From Saprospiraceae bacterium (GTDB lineage: Bacteria; Bacteroidota; Bacteroidia; Chitinophagales; Saprospiraceae): a stretch of DNA of 23,676 nucleotides. The position numbers and the translations under genes are program-made. The DNA lies in NCBI GenBank assembly GCA_007125435.1, contig SLDF01000272.1, positions 1 through 23,676 on the forward strand, read 5' to 3'. Under the pieces are notes generated by a model. That model did not search any database. It was not told where the DNA came from and saw only the letters and a program-made list of their open reading frames with translations. Positions within the stretch are counted from its first letter, which is position 1. Every line of letters begins with the position of its first letter. Shown here in pieces: positions 17,392-23,676 of the stretch.

Positions 17392-18388
17392 GGCGTTCGA
17401 TTAAATTCAAATTTAGCAAATGACTAAGTATACGTTTAACAGTAGGGCTCGGTATGTCAAGATTTTTAGCAATGTCTCCTGATTTGCATCCTGCATGGTC
17501 TGAAATGAATGCCAATATTGACTTTTCTCGTGGGGACAATTTTGAAGTTGTTCCAGCTTGTTCCAGTTTGGCCAAAAGCTGTTCTTGCATATTCATTAAA
17601 GCACTGAAAAAGAAATTAATCCAAGTTGTTACGTTCTCATTTGGCCGTTGAGCTTGACAGCTTCTTAATTCTCTGTAATATTCGGGTTTTCGACTTTCAA
17701 TTTCATGTTCGAAACTGACATACTGAATCCATTTATACCCACCTTTTAGAAGGAGTAGACTGGCTAGTAATCTACTCAGTCTCCCATTACCATCTTGAAA
17801 AGGGTGAATGGTAACAAATTCGTAAGAGAAAAGAGCGCTTTTAACGAGTTGGTGTGTTTGAGTATCCCTATTGTACCATTCGAATAGAGATCTCATTGCA
17901 TCATCTGTTTCAAAGCCGGGAGGAGTTGTCTCAAAAATCAGTTGTTTGGTACCATCAGGTAAATTTCCTTCCACATTATTACTGTGTTGCTTATAATTGC
18001 CTTTATGCCATTGATCTTTTTCGCTATATTTCAATAGGATATTGTGAAGGTTTTTTATTTCGTTTTCCGTTACTCGTATGTCATTATATGATTCTGAAAT
18101 AATGTCTAAAGCTTCAAAATATCCAGCGACCTCTTGCTGATCTCTTTCGTTTAATTTATCGATTGAAAGATTGCGTAATAAAAAATCAACCTCTTCATCA
18201 CTCATCTTCGATCCTTCAATGCGTGTAGAAGCACCAACACTTCTGACAGTTGCGATAGACTTGAGCTGTTTAAGGCTTTGACCTTCTCTTTTTTCTATTG
18301 AATTCCAGGAGGCATCAAATCGATCCAATTTGCTTATGTTGGTGATCAATTCCCAGTCAAAATCTAATTCAAAATTGTATACTTTCAT
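17354..18388 (-). CDS. Fic family protein, self-inhibited class II, with C-terminal winged helix
   Basis: The 344-residue protein has the complete Fic core HPFQDGNGRLSR (195-206), including the catalytic histidine H195 and the phosphate-binding DGNGR. Such enzymes usually transfer AMP from ATP to a hydroxyl of a target protein. Upstream, STRIEG (54-59) fits the inhibitory helix motif (S/T)xxxE(G/N), and its N-terminal position marks a class II Fic that restrains itself. The C-terminal 60 residues form a winged-helix-like domain (SPREKSILAFISDHAGCKSG ... IPSPTVKRILSHL), ending in the GxGPGTNY loop. This fold suggests DNA binding and possible autoregulation. The 10-bp-phased ATACG repeats at its start could be the site. 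No separate antitoxin gene is evident. Confidence 0.9.
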   Translation of the reverse strand: MKVYNFELDFDWELITNISKLDRFDASWNSIEKREGQSLKQLKSIATVRSVGASTRIEGSKMSDEEVDFLLRNLSIDKLNERDQQEVAGYFEALDIISESYNDIRVTENEIKNLHNILLKYSEKDQWHKGNYKQHSNNVEGNLPDGTKQLIFETTPPGFETDDAMRSLFEWYNRDTQTHQLVKSALFSYEFVTIHPFQDGNGRLSRLLASLLLLKGGYKWIQYVSFEHEIESRKPEYYRELRSCQAQRPNENVTTWINFFFSALMNMQEQLLAKLEQAGTTSKLSPREKSILAFISDHAGCKSGDIAKNLDIPSPTVKRILSHLLNLNLIERHGIGPGTNYSLL

Positions 18389-18396
18389 TTAAAATA

Positions 18397-18450
18397 ATAC
18401 GATATGATACGTAAATATACGAAAATGAAACGATAAGTAGGATACGATAT
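18397..18450 (-). promoter_or_regulatory. Phased ATACG repeats upstream of fic
   Basis: ATACG occurs at 18397-18401, 18407-18411 and 18417-18421, exactly 10 bases apart, then as AAACG at 18428-18432 and again as ATACG at 18442-18446. The outermost copies are both part of ATACGATAT. The cluster begins 9 bases from the fic start codon and occupies the expected promoter region. Spacing of one helical turn places the sites on the same face of the DNA, as in a cooperative operator. The winged-helix tail of Fic is a possible binder; this is inference. Confidence 0.45.
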
Positions 18451-18452
18451 AA

Positions 18453-18485
18453 GCCCGACACCGGCGATAGCAAGGGGTCACGCCC
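18453..18485 (-). repeat. Short copy of the GC-rich intergenic element (copy 2)
   Basis: Read on the minus strand this is GGGCGTGACCCC, a 12-base variable part, then GGTGTCGGGC. It shares its first 12 bases exactly with copy 1 at 12812 and also shares GTGTCGGG. Only the left portion is present; the GGGCTATCCGC and TATCCCTCACGC parts are missing. It lies 20 bases downstream of the lipoprotein stop codon and could contribute to transcript ending. Confidence 0.5.
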
Positions 18486-18505
18486 GAAAAATCTATCTCT
18501 TAAAA

Positions 18506-19399
18506 CTACCTCACCCGTCTAACTGTCGTTTTTGCCTTGCCGATAAGTGGCTCATTGATGATAGAACCATCTAATACATCGTCTATCTTGTTTTTGACAA
18601 TGCCATCGGTCTCTACAGTAATTTCTGCTTGTAGTATCATATTGTCTGGTCGTGATATGGTGTAATTATAGGTGGATATGATCGTCCCTTCAAACATCAT
18701 ATTCATACTAGCTAACTCATTATCTTCTAATTTAAAACCGAAATTACCAACTTTACTTTCGCCTTGAATTTTCATGCTACTAGAACTGACTGATTTCACC
18801 TCCCAGTTAAATGTGCGATCGATATCTACTAACCCCATCAGATTTAGATCCGAAGTGGTATACCAGGTAGACTTACGATGTACTGTCGTATCAGGGGCAT
18901 AGGCGACCCATTCGAGAAAGTGATTAGACCGTATGTTTTCTTCCATATACAAAGTCATGACCTCTATATAATTCTCAGGGTCATCCATTTGATCTGCTTG
19001 TTCGAAAATGCTGTAGTCTACTGTTGTTTGATAAGCAAAGGCACCGGTAGGGCTAAGTGTGTACTGGGCAGTGTCGCTCAATAGTCTTTGCTGAACTTCT
19101 GCCATGATTTCGGTGAAACGGACATCTTCCGGTCGCTCGATGTCGTAGGATTCAAATGTGGCTTTTGTCGGATAGTGGCCTTCTACGATGTGGCCAAATA
19201 CAAAACTAAAGGTATAATCTTGCGTCATGACTTCTTCATCATTAGCAAATGATCTTGTGGACACGGATTCCAGGTGATACGTATAGGTCTCACCAATAAT
19301 CGGTTGTGGACTTAAGGAGAAATCAGACTCCCCTTGCTCACAGGCTAAAATGCTGACCATACAGACCGTACATAAAATAGACTTAGATAATAATCTCAT
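18506..19399 (-). CDS. Predicted lipoprotein of unknown function
   Basis: The 297-residue product begins with a lipoprotein signal peptide: MRLLSKSILCTVCMVSILAC has a lipobox (ILAC) with the acceptor cysteine at residue 20, then acidic residues. The mature part is beta-rich, with alternating strands such as STYNYTISR and LQAEITVET near the C terminus. In style it resembles Bacteroidota periplasmic beta-sandwich lipoproteins (for example the DUF6263 type), but I cannot assign a family. Its ATG follows the lepA stop without a gap (TAA then ATG), so it is almost certainly co-transcribed and may be translationally coupled to lepA. No functional link to translation is apparent. Confidence 0.8.
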   Translation of the reverse strand: MRLLSKSILCTVCMVSILACEQGESDFSLSPQPIIGETYTYHLESVSTRSFANDEEVMTQDYTFSFVFGHIVEGHYPTKATFESYDIERPEDVRFTEIMAEVQQRLLSDTAQYTLSPTGAFAYQTTVDYSIFEQADQMDDPENYIEVMTLYMEENIRSNHFLEWVAYAPDTTVHRKSTWYTTSDLNLMGLVDIDRTFNWEVKSVSSSSMKIQGESKVGNFGFKLEDNELASMNMMFEGTIISTYNYTISRPDNMILQAEITVETDGIVKNKIDDVLDGSIINEPLIGKAKTTVRRVR

Positions 19400-21199
19400 T
19401 TAATCTCCTAATTTAAGGACTTCTAAAAATGCTTTTTGAGGCACTTCTACATTACCGACTTGACGCATCTTCTTTTTACCTTTTTTCTGCTTTTCGAGGA
19501 GTTTACGTTTACGGGTAATGTCACCGCCATAACACTTAGCTGTCACGTCTTTGCGCAGTGCTGATATGGTTTCTCTAGCGATGATTTTGGCACCGACAGC
19601 GGCTTGAATTGCAATCATAAATTGCTGTCTGGGTAGAAGGTCTTTTAGCTTTTTGCAGACTTTTCGTCCGATAGACTCTGCTTTTGTTCTGTGGACTAAG
19701 GCCGACAGAGCATCTACAGGCTCCCCATTTAATTTTAATTCAAGCAAAACGAGATCCGTCTCTTTGTAGTGGAGTGGTTGGTAATCGAAGGAGGCGTAGC
19801 CTTTGGAAACAGACTTGAGCTTATCGTAAAAATCAAATACAATCTCTGCAAGCGGGAGGTCAAAATGTAATTCTACACGCTCTTGAGTCAGATATATTTG
19901 CTTTTTCAATTCACCTCGTTTATCCAGGCACAGGGTCATGATGGCGCCTATAAATTCGGGCTTGGTAATAATCTGTGCTTGAATGTAAGGCTCTTTTACA
20001 TAGGCCAATACGCCGGGATCTGGAAAGTCATTAGGTGTATTGACATTAAATTCTTCTGACCCTCTCTTGGTCAGCATAGCCTGGTAGGATACATTGGGTA
20101 CGGTAGTAATCACATCCTGGTCAAATTCTCTGGATAGTCTTTCCTGTATGATTTCGAGGTGCAACATACCTAGAAAACCACATCTGAATCCAAACCCAAG
20201 CGCAGCAGACGACTCTGGTTCGAATGTCAGGGATGCATCATTGAGTTGGAGTTTTTCCAGGGCATCTCTTAGGTCTTCAAAATCGTCGTTGTCGATAGGG
20301 TAAATACCGGCAAAAACCATGGGTTTTACATCTTCAAATCCTTGAATGGCTTTTTCGCAGGGATTATCTACAGTAGTGACGGTATCACCCACCTTGATTT
20401 CTTTAGATATTTTTATCCCTGTGATGATATAGCCTACATTTCCTGCTTCAAGCTTTTTCTTCGGTACTTGATTCATCTGAAGTATACCGATTTCATCGGC
20501 ATCGTATTCTTTTTTTGTATTGACAAATCGAACGGTATCCCCCTGATTTAAGACACCATTCATTATCCTTACATAGGCAACAACGCCTCTAAATGGATTG
20601 TAAACAGAATCAAAAACAAGACCTTGTAATGGGGCGTTAACATCTCCTGTGGGGGCGGGTATACGATCTACAATAGCCTCTAATATATCCGGTATACCCT
20701 GACCGGTCTTTCCGGAGGCCAGTATGATTTCTTCTTTTTTACAACCAATGAGGTCAATGATTTGATCACTGACTTCGTCTATCATGGCACTTTCCATATC
20801 TACTTTGTTCAATATAGGAATGATCTCCAGATCGTGTTCTATAGCAAGATACAGATTGGAAATCGTCTGTGCCTGTATGCCCTGTGCAGCATCTACAAGA
20901 AGTAAAGCCCCTTCACAGGCGGCTATAGATCGAGATACTTCGTACGAAAAGTCAACGTGACCCGGCGTGTCAATTAGGTTAAAGGTATAAGTGTTACCAT
21001 CTTTAGCAGGGTAATATAACTGAATGGCATGGCTCTTTATAGTTATGCCTCTTTCTCTTTCCAGGTCCATATTGTCCAAAGCCTGATCTTGCATCTCACG
21101 TTCACCAATAGTCTGAGTGATCTCTAACATGCGATCAGACAATGTACTTTTTCCATGGTCAATGTGTGCAATCACACAAAAATTTCGAATAAGCTTCAT
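19400..21199 (-). CDS. lepA: Elongation factor 4 (LepA, ribosome back-translocase GTPase)
   Basis: The 599-residue protein has the usual LepA length. GTPase motifs are intact: G1 AHIDHGKST (11-19), G2 RGITIKS (50-56), G3 DTPGHVDFSYEV (77-88) and G4 NKVDM (131-135). The LepA-specific C terminus is present, including GGDITRKRKLLEKQKKGKKK and KAFLEVLKL. The protein binds ribosomes and remodels stalled or mistranslocated elongation or initiation complexes. It is first in a two-gene unit with the abutting lipoprotein gene. A TATATTTG box lies 51 bases upstream of its start. Confidence 0.97.
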   Translation of the reverse strand: MKLIRNFCVIAHIDHGKSTLSDRMLEITQTIGEREMQDQALDNMDLERERGITIKSHAIQLYYPAKDGNTYTFNLIDTPGHVDFSYEVSRSIAACEGALLLVDAAQGIQAQTISNLYLAIEHDLEIIPILNKVDMESAMIDEVSDQIIDLIGCKKEEIILASGKTGQGIPDILEAIVDRIPAPTGDVNAPLQGLVFDSVYNPFRGVVAYVRIMNGVLNQGDTVRFVNTKKEYDADEIGILQMNQVPKKKLEAGNVGYIITGIKISKEIKVGDTVTTVDNPCEKAIQGFEDVKPMVFAGIYPIDNDDFEDLRDALEKLQLNDASLTFEPESSAALGFGFRCGFLGMLHLEIIQERLSREFDQDVITTVPNVSYQAMLTKRGSEEFNVNTPNDFPDPGVLAYVKEPYIQAQIITKPEFIGAIMTLCLDKRGELKKQIYLTQERVELHFDLPLAEIVFDFYDKLKSVSKGYASFDYQPLHYKETDLVLLELKLNGEPVDALSALVHRTKAESIGRKVCKKLKDLLPRQQFMIAIQAAVGAKIIARETISALRKDVTAKCYGGDITRKRKLLEKQKKGKKKMRQVGNVEVPQKAFLEVLKLGD

Positions 21200-21249
21200 A
21201 TATCATTTTAATTAAAGTGACCAATCAGCAAGGCCGGCTGACCACGATG

Positions 21250-21257
21250 CAAATATA
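21250..21257 (-). promoter_or_regulatory. Candidate -7 box upstream of lepA
   Basis: The minus strand reads TATATTTG, matching TAnnTTTG, 50 bases before the lepA start. No TTG is found at the usual distance upstream, so this is a partial promoter match. Confidence 0.4.
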
Positions 21258-21389
21258 ATTATAAAATAAGCATTATAAACTATTTGTTTCCAGAGCTACT
21301 ACATTTACTTCAGTAAGAAAATTGTTTATTTGTTTATGCTTCTTCTACTAGCGGTCATCCTGGATAAGCAATTAATATACAAATAAATA

Positions 21390-21415
21390 AGCACGACTAA
21401 TTATCTAGCCGTGCT
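21390..21415 (-). terminator. Terminator downstream of the E2 gene
   Basis: On the minus strand AGCACGGCTA, a 6-base loop and TAGTCGTGCT form a 10-bp stem (one G-U pair), followed by a T-rich TATTTATTTG. It lies 46 bases after the E2 stop and before the lepA promoter region, separating the two transcripts. Confidence 0.65.
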
Positions 21416-21460
21416 CATTCTTTTAAATTGACTTGCTCTGGCAAGTATATATTACTATCA

Positions 21461-22735
21461 TCAGACAATCATCCTGATGGGATCTTCTAGTAATTGCTTA
21501 AAGGTTTGAAGGAATTTTGCTCCGGTTACACCATCGACTACGCGGTGATCACAAGATAAGGTTACTTTCATACGATTTCCTATACCGATCTCACCATCTT
21601 TGACAACGGGGGTTTGTTTGATTGATCCCACAGCCAGTATGCACGAATCCGGTGGATTGATAATCGCGGTAAACTCTTCTATATCAAACATACCAAGGTT
21701 GGAAATGGTAAATGTATTGCCTTGCATCTCTTCGGGCTTAAGCTTTTTCTCACGAGCTCTACCGGCCATTTCTTTGACTTCCGCATTGAGTTGACTCAGT
21801 GACTTGAAGTCAGCATTGCGGATGACAGGCACCAATAGACCTTCGTCTACAGCAACGGCTACACCCATATGGACGTGCTTGTTGTATCTGATTTTATCGC
21901 CCAGCCAGGCTGCATTGACAGCAGGGTGTTGTCTCAAGGCGACAGCGGCGGCCTTTACCACGAGGTCATTAAATGATATTTTAACATCTGCCATTTCATT
22001 GATCTGCTTCCTGGTTGCTATTGCCTTGTCCATATCCAATTCAATGGTCAGGTAGAAATGCGGTGCAGAAAATTTGCTTTCTCCAAGTCTGCGCGCGATG
22101 GTTTTGCGCATTTGGCTGACATTCACTTCTTCGTAATCGTCTTGCATAGAGAAAGAAGATACAGTGGTAGCCGACTCAGACTTTCCTTCAGCTTGTGGCT
22201 GCGCAGATTGGTCAGCCATAGCCGCTTCGACATCTTTTTTGACAATTCGCCCTTGATCTCCAGAACCTTTTACATTAGAGAGATTTATGCCGGCTTCTTT
22301 AGCCATTGACTTTGCCAGTGGTGAAGCTTTTATTCTTTCATCCTCATCTGAGCTTGATTCCGGAGCTGATTCAGTTTGTTGAGGCTGGCTAGTAGTGGTG
22401 TCGTCTTTTTTAGACTCTTCTTTTGACTCTCCGCCATCGGCATCAGCTGCGGCGCTGCTTTGACTTTCGGCTTCTTTGAGCTGGGCTTCGAAATCCTCAC
22501 CCTCTTCGCCTATCACAGCAATGACACCGTCCACAGGTACCGGCCCTTCTTCGATACCGATGTGCAACAATACCCCTTCATAAAAGGACTCCAATTCCAT
22601 GGTGGCTTTATCGGTTTCTACTTCAGCCAGTATATCTCCCGGCTCTACTTTATCACCTACTTTCTTCTCCCATCCTACAATTACACCTTCTTCCATGGTG
22701 TCACTCATTCTGGGCATGCGTATAATCTCAGCCAT
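21461..22735 (-). CDS. pdhC: Dihydrolipoamide acetyltransferase, E2 of pyruvate dehydrogenase
   Basis: The 424-residue enzyme transfers the acetyl group from lipoamide to CoA in the core of the pyruvate dehydrogenase complex. There is one lipoyl domain (1-80), with the lipoylated lysine K43 in ETDKAT. An acidic Ser/Glu/Asp/Gln-rich linker (about 85-133) precedes the peripheral-subunit-binding domain (134-172, RIKASPLAKSMAKEAGI ... GSGDQGRIVKKDV). The catalytic domain follows, with H397 and D401 in DHRVVDG near the C terminus. Many Bacteroidota homologues carry two lipoyl domains; only one is present here. No E1 or E3 gene is adjacent, so it appears to be a single-gene unit. The start MAEIIRMPRMSDTMEEG is typical. 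Other 2-oxoacid dehydrogenase E2s are less likely because the TMEEG N terminus is characteristic of the pyruvate enzyme. Confidence 0.93.
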   Translation of the reverse strand: MAEIIRMPRMSDTMEEGVIVGWEKKVGDKVEPGDILAEVETDKATMELESFYEGVLLHIGIEEGPVPVDGVIAVIGEEGEDFEAQLKEAESQSSAAADADGGESKEESKKDDTTTSQPQQTESAPESSSDEDERIKASPLAKSMAKEAGINLSNVKGSGDQGRIVKKDVEAAMADQSAQPQAEGKSESATTVSSFSMQDDYEEVNVSQMRKTIARRLGESKFSAPHFYLTIELDMDKAIATRKQINEMADVKISFNDLVVKAAAVALRQHPAVNAAWLGDKIRYNKHVHMGVAVAVDEGLLVPVIRNADFKSLSQLNAEVKEMAGRAREKKLKPEEMQGNTFTISNLGMFDIEEFTAIINPPDSCILAVGSIKQTPVVKDGEIGIGNRMKVTLSCDHRVVDGVTGAKFLQTFKQLLEDPIRMIV

Positions 22736-22768
22736 ATATATTATTTCTTATTTTTGATTGATCAATTG

Positions 22769-22797
22769 CAAAAATGCACAATAATTTGAGAATTCAA
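22769..22797 (-). promoter_or_regulatory. pdhC: Weak candidate promoter of the E2 gene
   Basis: The minus strand reads TTG (22797-22795), an 18-base spacer, then CATTTTTG (22776-22769), one base off TAnnTTTG. It ends 33 bases before the ATG, a distance like that of the other candidates here. Confidence 0.3.
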
Positions 22798-22896
22798 TAA
22801 ATCAATGATATAAACTTTAATGTCAAACTTGTTTAAAGCAAATTTGTTGAATGACTATTACATAATACCATTGGGTGCATTTCTATTTGTCGCTTT

Positions 22897-23032
22897 GGGC
22901 ATCACCCTCCTCCTGTCGTCGTTGGGTCGCTATGCTTCACAGCTCCCTGAACGGTCGGCCCGGATTCCACATTCGTTCCATCCGGTCTGGCTCCCTTAGG
23001 GTCGCCACTGTTGCGCAGCGCTGATGCTTGAC
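22897..23032 (+). repeat. Diverged GC-rich intergenic element (copy 3)
   Basis: This GC-rich island sits in the 347-base spacer between the divergent E2 and DsbA-like genes. It begins GGGCATCACCCTCC and continues to TTGGGTCGCTATGC, the same order as GGGCGTGACCCC and GGGGTCGGGCTATCCGC in copy 1, but with several differences. A CCATCCGG segment and GGGTCGCC follow; the TATCCCTCACGC end is absent. The rest of the spacer is AT-rich without recognisable signals. The relationship to copy 1 is probable but not certain. Confidence 0.35.
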
Positions 23033-23082
23033 CAGAAAAAAACGACATTCTGAAATACATCCATAACATCAGTGATTGAGAT

Positions 23083-23676
23083 ATGAATACAATACTACAT
23101 TTTCGGTTTACCTACTTTAAACATTATCTTTCTCAAAAAGTATTTATTTCATTGTTTTTAGTTTTAAATTTTACCAGTATGTCAGCGCAGAACGAAAGGC
23201 CCACTTTGTATTATGTATATGATCCTATATGCGGATGGTGTTATGGATTTTCTCCGGTCATCACGTCTTTAGCAGATTCATATGATGACGTGCTGGAATG
23301 CAAAGCCATCCCGGGAGGCATGATTTTGGGAGACAGGGTAGGACCGGTAGGTGAGATTGCTCCATTTATAAAAGATGCCTACAAGAGAGTAGAAGATATG
23401 ACTGGTGTCAAATTTGGACAAGACTACCTTGATGATTTGTTCAATGAAGGTCTTACTGTCATGAACTCGTGGCCAGGCTCTTTGGCAGCAACGGCATTCA
23501 ATGAATTGGCGCCTGAGCACAGTATAGCCTACGCTTCAGCCATTCAAAAAGCCATATATGCCGACGGTGTTTCTCCGGAAAATATAGATAACTTCATCCA
23601 ATTGGCTGTTGCCTTTGAGGTGGACACCAATACACTCCGCGCCATGACAAAAGACAAGGCCTGGCATGAGAAGACA
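23083..23676 (+). CDS. Exported DsbA/FrnE-like thioredoxin-fold protein (3' end outside window)
   Basis: The frame is open from the ATG at 23083 to the window end, 198 codons. After an N-terminal signal-like segment (residues 1-35, hydrophobic core KVFISLFLVLNF, then SAQ), the mature part starts TLYYVYDPICGWCYGFSP. It carries the redox motif CGWC at 50-53, typical of DsbA-family proteins of the FrnE/YDPxCxWC type. PGGMILGDR and the helical insertion (about 90-198) fit this family. Most FrnE-like homologues are cytosolic, so the leader suggests a periplasmic thiol-disulfide role. An internal Met at residue 33 would remove the leader, but the upstream start is better supported by the hydrophobic core. 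The C terminus is not visible. Confidence 0.85.
   Translation, partial: MNTILHFRFTYFKHYLSQKVFISLFLVLNFTSMSAQNERPTLYYVYDPICGWCYGFSPVITSLADSYDDVLECKAIPGGMILGDRVGPVGEIAPFIKDAYKRVEDMTGVKFGQDYLDDLFNEGLTVMNSWPGSLAATAFNELAPEHSIAYASAIQKAIYADGVSPENIDNFIQLAVAFEVDTNTLRAMTKDKAWHEKT

Noticed and set aside
1..23676. CRISPR array, tRNA, rRNA, transposase or phage genes
   Set aside because: I looked for short evenly spaced repeats, tRNA-like arms and transposase motifs on both strands and saw none.

Overview
The window looks like a chromosomal piece of a Bacteroidota bacterium, probably from the Saprospiria/Chitinophagia side of the phylum. Four things point there: a C-terminal type IX secretion (T9SS) sorting domain on a 1285-residue secreted protein; a giant secreted protein built from parallel beta-helix modules and HYR-like repeats; promoters of the TTG...TAnnTTTG type; and start codons without Shine-Dalgarno sequences. 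The placement is inferred from protein style only, because the window contains no rRNA or other phylogenetic marker besides lepA.

Left part (1-8200). A very long minus-strand gene fills 1-5973 and runs off the left edge. Its frame is open for all 1991 codons present. It encodes a signal peptide, three beta-helix modules, an Ig-like domain, two HYR-like domains and three copies of an exact 90-residue repeat. Divergent from it across a 381-base spacer is a membrane-anchored regulator: signal peptide, TPR repeats, one membrane helix, a coiled coil and a LuxR-like helix-turn-helix. The two genes may be functionally linked, but only their arrangement suggests it.

Middle part (8145-12711), minus strand. 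A small stand-alone glycogen-binding (CBM48/AMPK-beta-like) protein has a well-formed promoter of its own. Upstream of it lie a cytosolic GH31 alpha-glucosidase and an acyl-CoA carboxylase beta subunit, separated by 31 bases and probably co-transcribed. The first two suggest intracellular glycogen or maltodextrin use.

Right part (12712-23676). A GC-rich intergenic element with a perfect 15-bp hairpin lies before a large T9SS-exported protein. Then come a Fic protein of the self-inhibited class with a winged-helix tail, a lipoprotein gene abutting lepA (TAA followed directly by ATG), the pyruvate dehydrogenase E2 gene as a single-gene unit with its own terminator, and the start of an exported DsbA/FrnE-like thioredoxin-fold protein. 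Shortened or diverged relatives of the GC-rich element appear near 18470 and 22960.

Most genes are ordinary members of known families. The items most worth a second look are the giant modular protein with its divergent membrane-anchored regulator, the stand-alone glycogen-binding protein, the GC-rich intergenic element family, and the 10-bp-phased ATACG repeats in front of fic. I see no clear evidence of a wholly new multi-gene system. No tRNA, rRNA, CRISPR array, transposase or phage gene was seen.
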